Shown here in pieces: positions 36,293 through 45,237 of a DNA stretch of 64,000 nucleotides. The DNA comes from Alphaproteobacteria bacterium. Its GTDB lineage: Bacteria; Pseudomonadota; Alphaproteobacteria; Rhodobacterales; Rhodobacteraceae. The notes under the pieces are model-generated. The model saw only the letters and a program-made list of their open reading frames with translations. It did not search any database and was not told the origin of the DNA. Made by a program: the position numbers and the translations under genes. The stretch is from NCBI GenBank assembly GCA_030427405.1, contig JAUHXK010000007.1, positions 186,001 through 250,000 on the forward strand, written 5' to 3'. Numbering within the stretch: the first letter of the stretch is position 1; every line of letters begins with the position of its first letter.

Positions 36293-37315
36293 ATGACTCG
36301 ACTGGCCATCATCGGTGCGGGCCTCATGGGTGAGGATCATGCAAAAATTATTTCCCAGGAACTCCCCCGCGCGGAGCTTCAGGTCATTTGTGACATGGAC
36401 GCCGCCCGCGCGAAACGGGTCGCAGACACCTTCGGTGCGAAGGATGTCGCCAGCGACCCCGAGGCGACGATTTCCCGTTCAGATGTGGACGCCGTAGTCG
36501 TCGCCTCACCCGACTTTACCCACGCCCCGTTGTCGCGCGCCTGTATCGCGGCGGGAAAGCCGGTGCTGTGCGAAAAGCCGCTGTCTCAATCGTCGGAAGA
36601 ATGTCAGCAGGTCATGCAGGCGGAACATGCGGCGGGGCGGCCGTTCGTGATGCTTGGATTCATGCGGCGCTATGACCAATCCTATGTCGAGATGCGCCAG
36701 GCGCTGACCGACGGGACGCTGGGCCGCGCGCTGATGATGCACAATTATCACCGCAACGTGGAAACCCCGGCGGCGGATTTCACCGGCGCGATGGCCATCA
36801 CCAATTCGGCACCGCATGAGTTCGATGTGGTACGCCACGTTCTGGGGTCCGAATTCACCTCGATCACGGCCCATCAGCCGCGCCGCTCGGACGAACGTGT
36901 GGCGCCGGTGGTGATGGTTCTGGAAACTGCGGACGGTCAACTGGTGACGGTCGAAATAAACAATAACGCCGGCTATGGGTACGACGTGCGCGCCGAGTTG
37001 GTAGGCGAGGCCGGGTCGGTCGCGATGAACAACGTGGCCTATACGCGCAGCGACACCAAGCTGGCCTCGTCGACGCGCTATGATGCCGATTGGCGCGGTC
37101 GCTATCACGCGGCCTATGTGCGCCAGAATCGCGCATTTCTGCAGTTTGCCGAAACCGGGCGTTTCCCGGATATTGCATCAAGCTGTTGGGACGGATATTG
37201 CGCCGCCATCGTGGCCGAGGCGGGCGTCCGGGCGTTGGAGTCCGGCCGCAAGGAACCGATCACGCTCATGACCAAACCGGACTTTTATGCCGGACAAAGC
37301 GGGGTGGCAGCATGA
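36293..37315 (+). CDS. Gfo/Idh/MocA-family oxidoreductase, inositol-dehydrogenase-like
   Basis: A 340-aa NAD(P)-dependent dehydrogenase: Rossmann motif LAIIGAGLMGEDHAKII, the EKP motif CEKPLSQS, and the active-site segment TNSAPHEFDVVRHVLG with its conserved Asp and His pattern. It resembles the inositol 2-dehydrogenase branch, so oxidation of a cyclitol hydroxyl is likely. I use the ATG at 36293 after GGGAGATC; the GTG one codon before is an alternative. The stop overlaps the next start by 4 bp (ATGA). Confidence 0.87.
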   Translation: MTRLAIIGAGLMGEDHAKIISQELPRAELQVICDMDAARAKRVADTFGAKDVASDPEATISRSDVDAVVVASPDFTHAPLSRACIAAGKPVLCEKPLSQSSEECQQVMQAEHAAGRPFVMLGFMRRYDQSYVEMRQALTDGTLGRALMMHNYHRNVETPAADFTGAMAITNSAPHEFDVVRHVLGSEFTSITAHQPRRSDERVAPVVMVLETADGQLVTVEINNNAGYGYDVRAELVGEAGSVAMNNVAYTRSDTKLASSTRYDADWRGRYHAAYVRQNRAFLQFAETGRFPDIASSCWDGYCAAIVAEAGVRALESGRKEPITLMTKPDFYAGQSGVAA

Positions 37316-38271
37316 AACTGGGATTTGTCTCTGACAGCCTTGGCGGTATGAGCCTGGAGGCGATGCTGGACAATGCCGCCCGCATGGGCGTTGACGGCGT
37401 CGAGGTGAACACCTGCGGCTGGTCCACCGCACCGCATTTCGATCTTGCAGGCCTGCTTGGGAACCCTTCGGCGCAGCGGACCTATAAGGATGCCTTTGAC
37501 GCGCGCGGGCTTGAGATCATCAGCCTGAACGCCAATGGCAACCCGCTGCATCCCACCGATCCTGCCCAGGGCGAGGGGCTGAAGGACACGATCCGGCTGG
37601 CCGGTGAGATGGGCATCAAAACCGTTTGCACCATGTCCGGTTTGCCCGCTGGTTCCGCAACCGACACGATGCCCAACTGGGTCGTGTCGTCCTGGCCGCC
37701 GGAAACACAGGATATTCTGCGCTACCAATGGGACGAAAAGCTGATCCCGTTCTGGACCGAGATTGCAGATCTTGCGCGCAACAGCGGCGTCGAGCGTATT
37801 GCGCTGGAACTGCACGGCAACCAGTGCGTTTACAACGTCCCGTCCCTGAAGAAATTGCGCGATGCGGTCGGGCCCGTCATCGGGGCAAATCTCGACCCGT
37901 CGCATCTGTTCTGGATGGGTGCGGACCCGCTGGTCGCAGCCGAGGCGCTGGGGGATGCGATCTATCACGTTCATGCCAAGGACACGATGCTGAACGCGCC
38001 GGTCCAGGCAACGACCAGCTTGTTGGAAAACGGCTCGCTTATGGATATTCCTGCGCGCAGCTGGTCCTATATCACTTTGGGCTTCGGCCATGGCGAGGAA
38101 TGGTGGCGGCAATTCTGCTACCGCCTCAAGATGGCAGGATACGACGGATGGCTCAGCATCGAGCACGAGGACGTGTTGCTGAACTCTTTGGAGGGGCTTG
38201 AGAAATCCGTATCGCTTTTGCAGGGCCTGATGCCCGTTGCACCTTCTGACTATAAACCACAGGATATCTGA
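37312..38271 (+). CDS. Sugar phosphate isomerase/epimerase family protein
   Basis: A 319-aa xylose-isomerase-like TIM barrel (AP endonuclease 2 fold). Likely metal ligands are visible in ALELHGNQCVYNV (Glu, His), GANLDPSHLFWMG (Asp, His), IYHVHAKDTM (His) and LSIEHED (Glu). IolE (inosose dehydratase), IolI and MocC share this fold. Which of these reactions it performs is not readable, but inosose isomerisation or dehydration fits the context. The ATG at 37312 overlaps the upstream stop; the ORF's longer start lies inside the previous gene. Confidence 0.85.
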   Translation: MKLGFVSDSLGGMSLEAMLDNAARMGVDGVEVNTCGWSTAPHFDLAGLLGNPSAQRTYKDAFDARGLEIISLNANGNPLHPTDPAQGEGLKDTIRLAGEMGIKTVCTMSGLPAGSATDTMPNWVVSSWPPETQDILRYQWDEKLIPFWTEIADLARNSGVERIALELHGNQCVYNVPSLKKLRDAVGPVIGANLDPSHLFWMGADPLVAAEALGDAIYHVHAKDTMLNAPVQATTSLLENGSLMDIPARSWSYITLGFGHGEEWWRQFCYRLKMAGYDGWLSIEHEDVLLNSLEGLEKSVSLLQGLMPVAPSDYKPQDI

Positions 38272-38275
38272 AAAG

Positions 38276-39049
38276 ATGAGCTTTCAACTTGCGGCATGCG
38301 CCGAAATGCTCTGGCAGGACAAACCCATCGCGTGGCGCGCGGCGCGCCTGCACGAGCTGGGGTTTGGCGTTGGTCTTTGGAACTGGCCCGAATGGGACAT
38401 TGACGCGCTGGAAAAGACAGGCGCGACCTTTACCATCATGAACGGTTACCTCGAAGGCCGCCTGGCGGATGCCGACGGCGCGGATATGCTGTTGAAATCC
38501 GCGCGCGAAACCGCGCAGGTCGGCAAGCGCCTGGGGGTGCACCGGCTGAACCTGCATGGCACGGGGCTTGGCGACCAGGGCCTGCCCATCCAGCAGCTGG
38601 CCCATGTCGCGCCGGGCATGTGGCTGCGCGCCCGTGACACGCTGAACCGCATCTGCGATATGGCCGAGGAAGAGGGCGTCGTGTTTACGCTTGAAAACCT
38701 GAACCTGCGCGAACATCCCGGCTGCCCGTTCAATTCGACCGCCGACGTCCTGTCACTGGTCGCAGCCGTCGATCGCCCGCAATTGCGCATCAACCTTGAC
38801 CTCTATCACACGCAGATCGGCGAGGGCGACGTGATCCGTCACGCGCAAGCCTGCCTGCCCTGGATCGGAGAGGTTCAGGTTGCCGACAACCCCGGCCGTT
38901 GCGAACCGGGCACGGGCGAGATGAACTGGCCCATGATCGCACGCGCGCTGGCCGATATGGGTTATGACGGGCCCGTCGGCATGGAAGCCTTCGCAAAAGA
39001 TGACCCGGAAGACGCCCTGGCGGCATTCCGCTCTGCATTTACACTTTAA
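38276..39049 (+). CDS. Hydroxypyruvate-isomerase-like TIM-barrel protein
   Basis: A 257-aa protein of the Hyi/IolI group. The motifs VFTLENLN (Glu), LRINLDLYHTQIGEGD (Asp, His), EVQVADNPGRCEPGTGEMNW and GPVGMEAF (Glu) follow the hydroxypyruvate isomerase pattern closely. Inside an inositol-type operon it may instead act on an inosose or a keto-sugar intermediate. I start at the ATG at 38276, 4 bp after the previous gene; the ORF start lies inside that gene. It is the second xylose-isomerase-fold enzyme in a row here. Confidence 0.85.
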   Translation: MSFQLAACAEMLWQDKPIAWRAARLHELGFGVGLWNWPEWDIDALEKTGATFTIMNGYLEGRLADADGADMLLKSARETAQVGKRLGVHRLNLHGTGLGDQGLPIQQLAHVAPGMWLRARDTLNRICDMAEEEGVVFTLENLNLREHPGCPFNSTADVLSLVAAVDRPQLRINLDLYHTQIGEGDVIRHAQACLPWIGEVQVADNPGRCEPGTGEMNWPMIARALADMGYDGPVGMEAFAKDDPEDALAAFRSAFTL

Positions 39050-39072
39050 CCCCTATAGAAAGACCAAAACCC

Positions 39073-40068
39073 ATGTTGAAAGTCGGACTTCTTGGTGCAG
39101 GTCGCATCGCTGGTGTGCATGCCACTGCAATCACATCGAACCCCGGCAGCACGCTTGCCGCTGTGTCGGATTTCTACCCCGAAAACGCGCAGAAACTGGC
39201 CGATCAGTACGGCAGCACCGCGCGCACGACCGAAGAGATCATCGCCGATGACAGCATCGACGCGGTGCTGGTCGCCACCTCGACGGATACCCATTCCGAC
39301 CTGATCGAGGCCGCCACCGCCGCCGGCAAGGCCGTGCTGTGTGAAAAGCCCGTCGACCTGAGCCTTGAGCGCGCGCGCGCCTGTCGCGAGGCCGCCGCCA
39401 AGACCGGCAAACCCGTCATGATCGGGTTCAACCGGCGTTTTGACCCGAACTTCTCGGCGATGCAGGCGGCGCTGACCGCGGGTGAGATCGGCAAGCCTGA
39501 ACTGCTGTCGATCACCTCGTTCGATCCGGCCCCGCCGCCGGTTGCCTATATCAAGGTTTCGGGCGGTCTGTTCCGGGACATGATGATCCATGATTTCGAC
39601 ATGGCCAATTTCATGATGGGCGAAGCCCCGGTGTCGATCACGGCCACCGGGTCGTCCATCGTTGATGCCGAAATCGGTCAGGCTGGCGATGTGGACACCG
39701 CCGTCGTGACGATGACCTATGCCGATGGCCGCATCTGCGTCATCAAGAACTCGCGCCGCGCTGTCTATGGCTATGACCAGCGGGTCGAGCTGTTGGGCTC
39801 GGATGGTCTGCTGCAAGCGCAGAACATGCTGGAAAACACGGTTGTCAAATCCACGACCGCTGGGGTGACAGGGGCCAAGCCCACCTATTTCTTCCTGGAA
39901 CGCTACATGCCGTCTTATGCCGCCGAATGGGGCGCATTTGTCGACGCGGTCAACGGTGGCGGTGCGCTGCCCGTAACGCTGGACGACGGCATCACCGCGC
40001 TGGCCATGGCCGAAGCCGCAACCCGGTCTGCACAGACCGGTCAGCCCGTGAGGTTGGAAGATGTCTGA
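39073..40068 (+). CDS. iolG: Inositol 2-dehydrogenase (IolG-like)
   Basis: A 331-aa Gfo/Idh/MocA enzyme that probably oxidises myo-inositol, or a close relative, to 2-keto-myo-inositol with NAD+. The motifs are VGLLGAGRIAGVHATAI, AVLCEKPVDLSLERA (EKP) and GGLFRDMMIHDFDMANFMMG, which holds the catalytic Asp-His pair of the IolG type. RRAVYGYDQRVELLGSDGLLQ is also typical. Its final 8 bp overlap the start of iolC, so the two are coupled. It is the second such dehydrogenase of this operon and the third in the island. Confidence 0.9.
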   Translation: MLKVGLLGAGRIAGVHATAITSNPGSTLAAVSDFYPENAQKLADQYGSTARTTEEIIADDSIDAVLVATSTDTHSDLIEAATAAGKAVLCEKPVDLSLERARACREAAAKTGKPVMIGFNRRFDPNFSAMQAALTAGEIGKPELLSITSFDPAPPPVAYIKVSGGLFRDMMIHDFDMANFMMGEAPVSITATGSSIVDAEIGQAGDVDTAVVTMTYADGRICVIKNSRRAVYGYDQRVELLGSDGLLQAQNMLENTVVKSTTAGVTGAKPTYFFLERYMPSYAAEWGAFVDAVNGGGALPVTLDDGITALAMAEAATRSAQTGQPVRLEDV

Positions 40069-41965
40069 AAAGCTTGACCTGATCACGATCGGCCGGTCCT
40101 CGGTCGACCTTTACGGCGCGCAGATTGGTGGCCGTCTTGAAGATATGGGCGCCTTCGATAAGTATATCGGCGGCTCGCCGACCAATATCGCCTGCGGTAC
40201 GGCGCGGCTGGGTCTGAAATCGGCCGTGATCACCGGTGTCGGTGACGAGCACATGGGCCGGTTCATCCGCGAACAGCTTGCCCGCGAGGGTGTGAACACG
40301 GACGGGGTCAAAACCGATCCCGACCGCCTGACGGCGCTGGTGCTTCTGGGCATCCGCGACCAGGAACAGTTCCCGCTGATCTTCTATCGCGAGAACTGTG
40401 CCGATATGGGTCTGACCGAGGATGATATCGACCCCGATTTCATCCGTCGGGCGCGCGCGGTTGTGGCGACCGGAACCCATCTCAGCCACCCGCAGGTCGA
40501 GGCGGCAACGCTCAAGGCGCTGCAGGTCGCGCGCGAGGCGGGGATGCAGACGGCGCTGGATATCGACTATCGCCCCAACCTTTGGGGCGTGGCCGGTCAT
40601 GGCGAGGGCGAAAGCCGCTTTGTCGAAAGCGCGGCGGTGACGGCCAAGCTGCAATCGACGCTGCATCTGTTCGACCTGATCGTCGGCACCGAGGAAGAGT
40701 TCCACATCGCAGGTGGTACCACCGACACCATCGCCGCCCTGCGCGCGGTGCGCGCGGTTTCGGGTGCGACGCTGGTCTGCAAACGCGGCGCGGCCGGTGC
40801 TGTGGCCTTTGAAGGCGACATTCCGGACACGTTCGATGAAGGCCAGACCGGACCGGGTTTCCCGATCGAAGTCTTCAACGTTCTGGGCGCGGGCGACGGT
40901 TTCATGTCGGGCCTGTTGCGGGGCTGGCTGGACGGTGAAAATTGGCCGACCGCTCTTAAATACGCCAATGCGTGTGGGGCCTTTGCGGTCAGCCGCCATG
41001 GCTGTACGCCCGCCTATCCCAGCTGGGAAGAGCTTCAGTTTTTCCTTGAGCGCGGTATCAAACGGGCAGATCTGCGCCATGACGCGGAACTGGAGCAGGT
41101 GCATTGGGCAACGAACCGTCCGGGCGATTGGTCCGAGATGCGCGTTTTTGCCTTCGACCATCGCAGCCAGATGGAAGAAATGGACGGCGCGACCCCCGAC
41201 AAGATCGGGCGGTTCAAAGAGCTGTGCCTGGACGCCGCGCTGCAGGTCAAGGACGGCGGCGATGGCTATGGGATCTTGTGCGATGGCCGTCTTGGGCGCG
41301 ACGCGCTGTACAAGGCGACGGGCACCGGCCTGTGGGTCGGCCGACCCGTGGAATGGCCGGGTTCGCGTCCGTTGCGCTATGAACCGCAGCTTGGCCCCGA
41401 TTTTGGTGGTCTTGGCGAATGGCCGCGCGATCAGGTGGTCAAGGCGCTGTGTTTCTGCCACCCCGATGACGACGACGCGATGTGGGCGGATCACCTGTCT
41501 ACCATCGAACGGCTGCATGCGGCGGCCCGGCGCAACAACCTTGAATTCCTGCTCGAGGTTATCCCCTCGAAAGTCGGAGAGGTCGTCGCCGAAACCACGC
41601 CGCTTATCATTCAGCGGTTCTATGACGCGGGTATCTTCCCCGATTGGTGGAAGCTTGAGCCGTTCAAGACCGAAGACGCCTGGCAAAAGGCCGTCGATGC
41701 GATCACCCGCAACGATCCCCGCACGCGTGGTATCGTAGTGCTGGGTCTGGATGCCCCGCAGGACGAGTTGGCCGCAAGCTTTGCGCTGGCGGCGCGGCAA
41801 CCGCTGGTCAAAGGCTTTGCCGTGGGCCGGACCATCTTTGGAAACGCAGCCCGCAATTGGATGGCAGGCCATATCACCGACGGTGAAGCCGTGGCCGAGA
41901 TGAGCGGCAATTTCCAGCAGCTTTGCGCTGTGTGGGACGCCGCGCGCGCCGAGGCGCTGAAGTGA
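40061..41965 (+). CDS. iolC: 5-Dehydro-2-deoxygluconokinase fused to a DUF2090 domain
   Basis: A 634-aa two-domain protein. Residues 1 to about 325 form a PfkB sugar kinase with GGSPTNIACGTARLGLKS and the catalytic NVLGAGDGFMSGLLRGW; IolC phosphorylates 5-dehydro-2-deoxygluconate in myo-inositol breakdown. From about residue 355 a DUF2090 domain follows (MRVFAFDHRSQMEEM, LLEVIPSK, RGIVVLGLDAPQDEL), an aldolase-like barrel that may perform the next cleavage in place of IolJ. This fusion is known among Proteobacteria. It is the last gene of the operon; iolB, iolD and iolE are not in the window. Confidence 0.95.
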   Translation: MSEKLDLITIGRSSVDLYGAQIGGRLEDMGAFDKYIGGSPTNIACGTARLGLKSAVITGVGDEHMGRFIREQLAREGVNTDGVKTDPDRLTALVLLGIRDQEQFPLIFYRENCADMGLTEDDIDPDFIRRARAVVATGTHLSHPQVEAATLKALQVAREAGMQTALDIDYRPNLWGVAGHGEGESRFVESAAVTAKLQSTLHLFDLIVGTEEEFHIAGGTTDTIAALRAVRAVSGATLVCKRGAAGAVAFEGDIPDTFDEGQTGPGFPIEVFNVLGAGDGFMSGLLRGWLDGENWPTALKYANACGAFAVSRHGCTPAYPSWEELQFFLERGIKRADLRHDAELEQVHWATNRPGDWSEMRVFAFDHRSQMEEMDGATPDKIGRFKELCLDAALQVKDGGDGYGILCDGRLGRDALYKATGTGLWVGRPVEWPGSRPLRYEPQLGPDFGGLGEWPRDQVVKALCFCHPDDDDAMWADHLSTIERLHAAARRNNLEFLLEVIPSKVGEVVAETTPLIIQRFYDAGIFPDWWKLEPFKTEDAWQKAVDAITRNDPRTRGIVVLGLDAPQDELAASFALAARQPLVKGFAVGRTIFGNAARNWMAGHITDGEAVAEMSGNFQQLCAVWDAARAEALK

Positions 41966-41966
41966 C

Positions 41967-42096
41967 CATCAGGCGCGGCGGACAGGAAACGATACCAGCG
42001 GCACGGGTTCCACTGACCTCCTGACGGAACGTGCTGCGGTCCTGTCCGCCGCCCCTGATGTACAGACGATGGCCCCTCTGGGGCCATCGTTCATTT
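41967..42096 (+). ncRNA. Candidate 3'UTR-derived small RNA downstream of iolC
   Basis: Immediately after the iolC stop, two 21-nt arms (41967-41987 and 42040-42060) are complementary at 20 of 21 positions. Inside is a second, imperfect stem (CAGC..CACG..TTCC with GGAACGTGCTG), and the apical loop carries CCTCCT (42017-42022), the complement of a Shine-Dalgarno sequence. An intrinsic terminator follows at 42066. A folded RNA with an exposed CCUCCU loop and its own terminator is a plausible small RNA cut from the iol transcript. Expression is unproven. Confidence 0.45.
42066..42096 (+). terminator. Intrinsic terminator of the inositol operon
   Basis: ACGATGGCCCC-TCT-GGGGCCATCGT is a perfect 11-bp stem with a 3-nt loop, followed by TCATTT. 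The T-run is broken by C and A, but stem strength and position make it a convincing terminator. Confidence 0.8.
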
Positions 42097-42381
42097 CAGA
42101 CAGATGTGCGGTTACACAGCCCCGGCATCCCGGTTTGGCACGACGGGCCGGGCTATCCAGACGCAGTTTGCACCACCTTCGCTCAATTCCCTACTTGGGC
42201 ACTTCAGCGCGCGACGACATCAGGCACCGCCTTCGCCCCGCACAGGGCGGTGTCCTGTGCGCACGGTTGTGTTAAACGAGGGCAAACTAGAATCGAAAAC
42301 CGCCCCGATGGCCTTGCAACCCGGCTTGAAAATCCCTTGGTCATCATGGAATGGGTCTTGATCGAATGAGAATTTAACGCT

Positions 42382-43389
42382 TTGAAAAATAACGCACAAA
42401 AAGCGTCGCGTTTAAGCGTGGCACCCATGATGGACTGGACCGACCGTCATTGCAGGTACCTGCATCGGCTGCTCAGTCAGCAGGCGCTTTTATATACCGA
42501 AATGGTGACGGCCCCGGCATTGGTGCGGGGTGGGGCGGTGCATTTGCTGGAACATTCCGAGGCCGAGCATCCCGTTGCCCTGCAACTGGGCGGGTCGGAC
42601 CCGCAGGAACTGGCGCAGGCTGCGCGATTGGGGGCCGAAGCCGGGTATGACGAAATCAACCTCAATTGCGGGTGTCCGTCGGACCGGGTGCAATCGGGGA
42701 CCTTTGGCGCGGTCTTGATTAAACAGCCGCACCTGGTTGCCGAATGCGTCGATGCGCTGCGCGGCGCGGTGGATATTGACGTTACGGTCAAATGCCGCAT
42801 CGGCGTCGACACGCAGGAGCCCGAGGAAACGCTGCCGGTGTTTCTGGATCAAATCCGAAACGCAGGCTGCAGCCGCGTGACAATCCATGCACGCAAGGCC
42901 TGGTTGCAGGGGTTGAGCCCCAAGGAAAACCGGGACATTCCGCCGCTGGATTACGCGCTGGTCCACAGGATGAAGGGCGCGTTTCCCGACATGCATATCT
43001 CGATCAACGGTGGTGTTACGAGCTTGGAGCAGGCCGACAAGTTGCTGCAGGGCGGTCTGGACGGCGTCATGATCGGGCGGGCAGCTTATCATCAGCCGGC
43101 GGACATTCTGGCCGACGCGGACCGGGTGATTTTCCACACCGGGGAATCACGCGATGCAACAGATGTCGTGGTCCGGATGCTGCCTTACATTGAACGCCAC
43201 CTGTCCGGGGGAGGGCGGTTGCATCAGATCACGCGGCATATGCTGGGCCTGTTTGCAGGGCGGCCCGGCGCGCGCGCCTGGCGCAGGCTGTTGTCGGAAG
43301 GCGCGGTCCGAGACAATGCAGGCCCCGAGATCGTTCTTGAGGCGCTGGCCCGCGTCGCTCCGACGACCACGACGGAAATCACGGCCTGA
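42382..43389 (+). CDS. dusA: tRNA-dihydrouridine(20/20a) synthase DusA
   Basis: DusA is a flavin-dependent reductase that makes dihydrouridine in the D-loop of tRNAs. The 335-aa protein has the DusA start RLSVAPMMDWTDRHCRYLHRL, the catalytic-Cys segment NLNCGCPSDRVQSGTFGAVL, VTVKCRIGVD, TIHARKAWLQGLSPKENR and MIGRAAYHQP. The only in-frame start ahead of the conserved region is TTG at 42382 (KNNAQKASRLSVAP), with GAGA upstream. It follows the iol terminator and is likely an independent unit. Confidence 0.95.
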   Translation: MKNNAQKASRLSVAPMMDWTDRHCRYLHRLLSQQALLYTEMVTAPALVRGGAVHLLEHSEAEHPVALQLGGSDPQELAQAARLGAEAGYDEINLNCGCPSDRVQSGTFGAVLIKQPHLVAECVDALRGAVDIDVTVKCRIGVDTQEPEETLPVFLDQIRNAGCSRVTIHARKAWLQGLSPKENRDIPPLDYALVHRMKGAFPDMHISINGGVTSLEQADKLLQGGLDGVMIGRAAYHQPADILADADRVIFHTGESRDATDVVVRMLPYIERHLSGGGRLHQITRHMLGLFAGRPGARAWRRLLSEGAVRDNAGPEIVLEALARVAPTTTTEITA

Positions 43390-43418
43390 AGGGTCAAGTG
43401 GGAAGGAATAGGGGATTG

Positions 43419-44243
43419 ATGTCCGAGACGATGTTGCTGGCCCAGATGCTGGGGCTTTTGCTGGCAATCGGGGCCCTGGCCGGTGTTCTGGCCGGATTGC
43501 TGGGGGTCGGTGGCGGGATCGTTCTTGTCCCGGCGTTTTTCTATGCGTTCCAGACCCTGGGCTATGGCGGGCCGCAGCTTATGCAATTGTGTCTTGCGAC
43601 CTCTTTGGCCACGATCATCGTGACCTCGGTCCGGTCGGTTCTTGCCCATAACCGCAAGGGGGCGGTTGACTGGGATATCCTGCGCGGGTGGGGGCCTGGC
43701 ATAGCCGTCGGAGCAATCGTCGGTGTCCTGGTCGCGTCATCCCTGCGCACCGAGGCCTTGCAGGCCCTGTTCGGTATTCTGGGTATGGTCATCGGCGCTT
43801 ATCTGGGGCTGGGGCGGTCCGAATGGCGGCTTGCGGATGCTATGCCAAAAGGGGTGGCCAGGGCGGCGCTGTCGCCATTGGTCGGCTTCCTGTCGGTTCT
43901 CATGGGGATCGGTGGGGGCAGTTTTGGCGTTCCGCTCATGAGCCTGTACAACACACCCATCCACAGGGCGGTTGCCACCGCGGCCGGGTTTGGCGTGATC
44001 ATTGCGGTGCCATCGGTACTGGGCTTTCTGTTCCTCGACATCGCGCCCGACCATCGTCCGCCGCTGACGATCGGCGCGGTCAACCTGATTGCCTTTGGCA
44101 TTGTCATCACTATGACAACGATCACCGCCCCGTGGGGGGTGAAGCTGGCGCATTCGATGGACCCCAAGCCGTTGAAACGGGTTTTTGCCGTGTTCCTGAC
44201 ATTGGTTGCCCTCAACATGCTGCGCAAAGCGCTGGGGTATTGA
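43419..44243 (+). CDS. TSUP-family (TauE/SafE) membrane transporter
   Basis: A 274-aa inner-membrane protein with about eight hydrophobic segments. The family hallmarks are the paired glycine-rich helix starts GLLGVGGGIVLVP and LMGIGGGSFGVPLMSLY, plus ATSLATIIVTSVRSVLAH. TSUP members move sulfite, sulfoacetate or similar anions out of the cell; the substrate here is unknown. I start at the ATG at 43419 after AGGGG, rather than the GTG 21 bp earlier. It follows dusA by 29 bp and may be co-transcribed. Confidence 0.88.
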   Translation: MSETMLLAQMLGLLLAIGALAGVLAGLLGVGGGIVLVPAFFYAFQTLGYGGPQLMQLCLATSLATIIVTSVRSVLAHNRKGAVDWDILRGWGPGIAVGAIVGVLVASSLRTEALQALFGILGMVIGAYLGLGRSEWRLADAMPKGVARAALSPLVGFLSVLMGIGGGSFGVPLMSLYNTPIHRAVATAAGFGVIIAVPSVLGFLFLDIAPDHRPPLTIGAVNLIAFGIVITMTTITAPWGVKLAHSMDPKPLKRVFAVFLTLVALNMLRKALGY

Positions 44244-44472
44244 ACGGCTTTCCCGAAAGGGGATGCGTCCGTTTTTTCTGTAACCCTGCCAACCGGTCCC
44301 GGCGCGGCACCGCGATTGCGTGCAATTCCTGGCACGCCGTGCAACGACGGCCAAAGCCGGGCCGGATGGTCGGATGATCGCCTATTTCAGACCCGGTGCT
44401 TTCGCCGGTCTGGCCGAATGGATCGAAACCGCCTAACGTCCCTCCATTGTTAAAACGTTGGAGGTTTTTCAG

Positions 44473-45201
44473 ATGATTACGGTGCACAAGAATTCTGACG
44501 GAGCCCTGATCGAGGTCGAACTTTCGGGCGAAGTGACCAGTGCAGATTATGCCTCGTCGCTGGTGCCGGCCATCGAATCCGCGCTTGCCGAGCATGACAC
44601 CGTGCGCCTGCTGGCAATCGTCGGAGAAGAGTTCAAGGGCTATGATCTGGGCGCGGCCTGGTCCGATACCAAGCTGGGGCTCAGCCACTGGCGCGGTTTC
44701 GACCGCATTGGCGTGGTCGCAGATCAGGGCTGGGTGCAGACCAGTATCCGGCTGGCCGCGCCAATCCTGCCCTGTCCGGTCCAGATATTCGAGATGTCCG
44801 AGCTTGAGGCCGCGCGCCGCTGGCTGCGCGAATCCCTGGGCGCAATTCATGTCACTGATCTGGGTGGGCCGTGCGTTCAGATCAGCCTTTTGGGCAAGCT
44901 GGGCCCCGAAGATTACAAACAGGCCGGGCGGGATCTTGATGCATTGCTTGCACAGCGCGACGGCTTTCGCCTGTTGATTGACCTGCGCGAATTTGATGGC
45001 TGGCAGGGGCTGACGGCCATTGCTGCCCATGTCAGGCTGGCGGGCGGGCATATCGGTCTGCTGGACCGCGCCGCGATTGTCGGTGACAAGGCTTGGCAAC
45101 GCATGGCGCAGCGGGTGGCCAGCCATATCCTGGGCGCACGGACCGAATTTTTCGCGTCAGACGAGATTGAAAACGCCAAGTCCTGGCTTGCCTCGGGCTG
45201 A
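44473..45201 (+). CDS. Tandem SpoIIAA-like (STAS/SEC14-type) domain protein
   Basis: A 242-aa protein built from two copies of a SpoIIAA-like fold, residues about 1-120 and 125-242. Each half starts with a beta-rich segment (ITVHKNSDGALIEVELSG; VQISLLGKLGPEDYKQAGR) and ends in a similar helix (EMSELEAARRWLRE; ASDEIENAKSWLA). Single-domain relatives are small cytosolic proteins of unclear role, possibly lipid- or membrane-binding. There is no signal peptide. The ATG at 44473 follows GGAGG with 8-nt spacing. It is probably a single-gene unit. Confidence 0.82.
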   Translation: MITVHKNSDGALIEVELSGEVTSADYASSLVPAIESALAEHDTVRLLAIVGEEFKGYDLGAAWSDTKLGLSHWRGFDRIGVVADQGWVQTSIRLAAPILPCPVQIFEMSELEAARRWLRESLGAIHVTDLGGPCVQISLLGKLGPEDYKQAGRDLDALLAQRDGFRLLIDLREFDGWQGLTAIAAHVRLAGGHIGLLDRAAIVGDKAWQRMAQRVASHILGARTEFFASDEIENAKSWLASG

Positions 45202-45237
45202 GGCAGATCAGAACCCGGCGCGCAGGGTGTGGCCGCG

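Larger units (their letters stand above)
41966..42381. other. 416-bp structured region between iolC and dusA
   Basis: The first 130 bp contain the long hairpin and terminator annotated separately. The remainder (about 42100-42381) holds only short frames without family resemblance. It must contain the dusA promoter. No mobile-element gene is visible. Confidence 0.5.

Noticed and set aside
39992-41872. A 626-codon minus-strand frame opposite iolC
   Set aside because: Antisense shadow of iolC with no family motifs and no ribosome binding site.
44373-44435. A 20-codon ORF (MIAYFRPGAFAGL...) before the STAS gene
   Set aside because: Too short, no clear ribosome binding site, and nothing to suggest a leader peptide.
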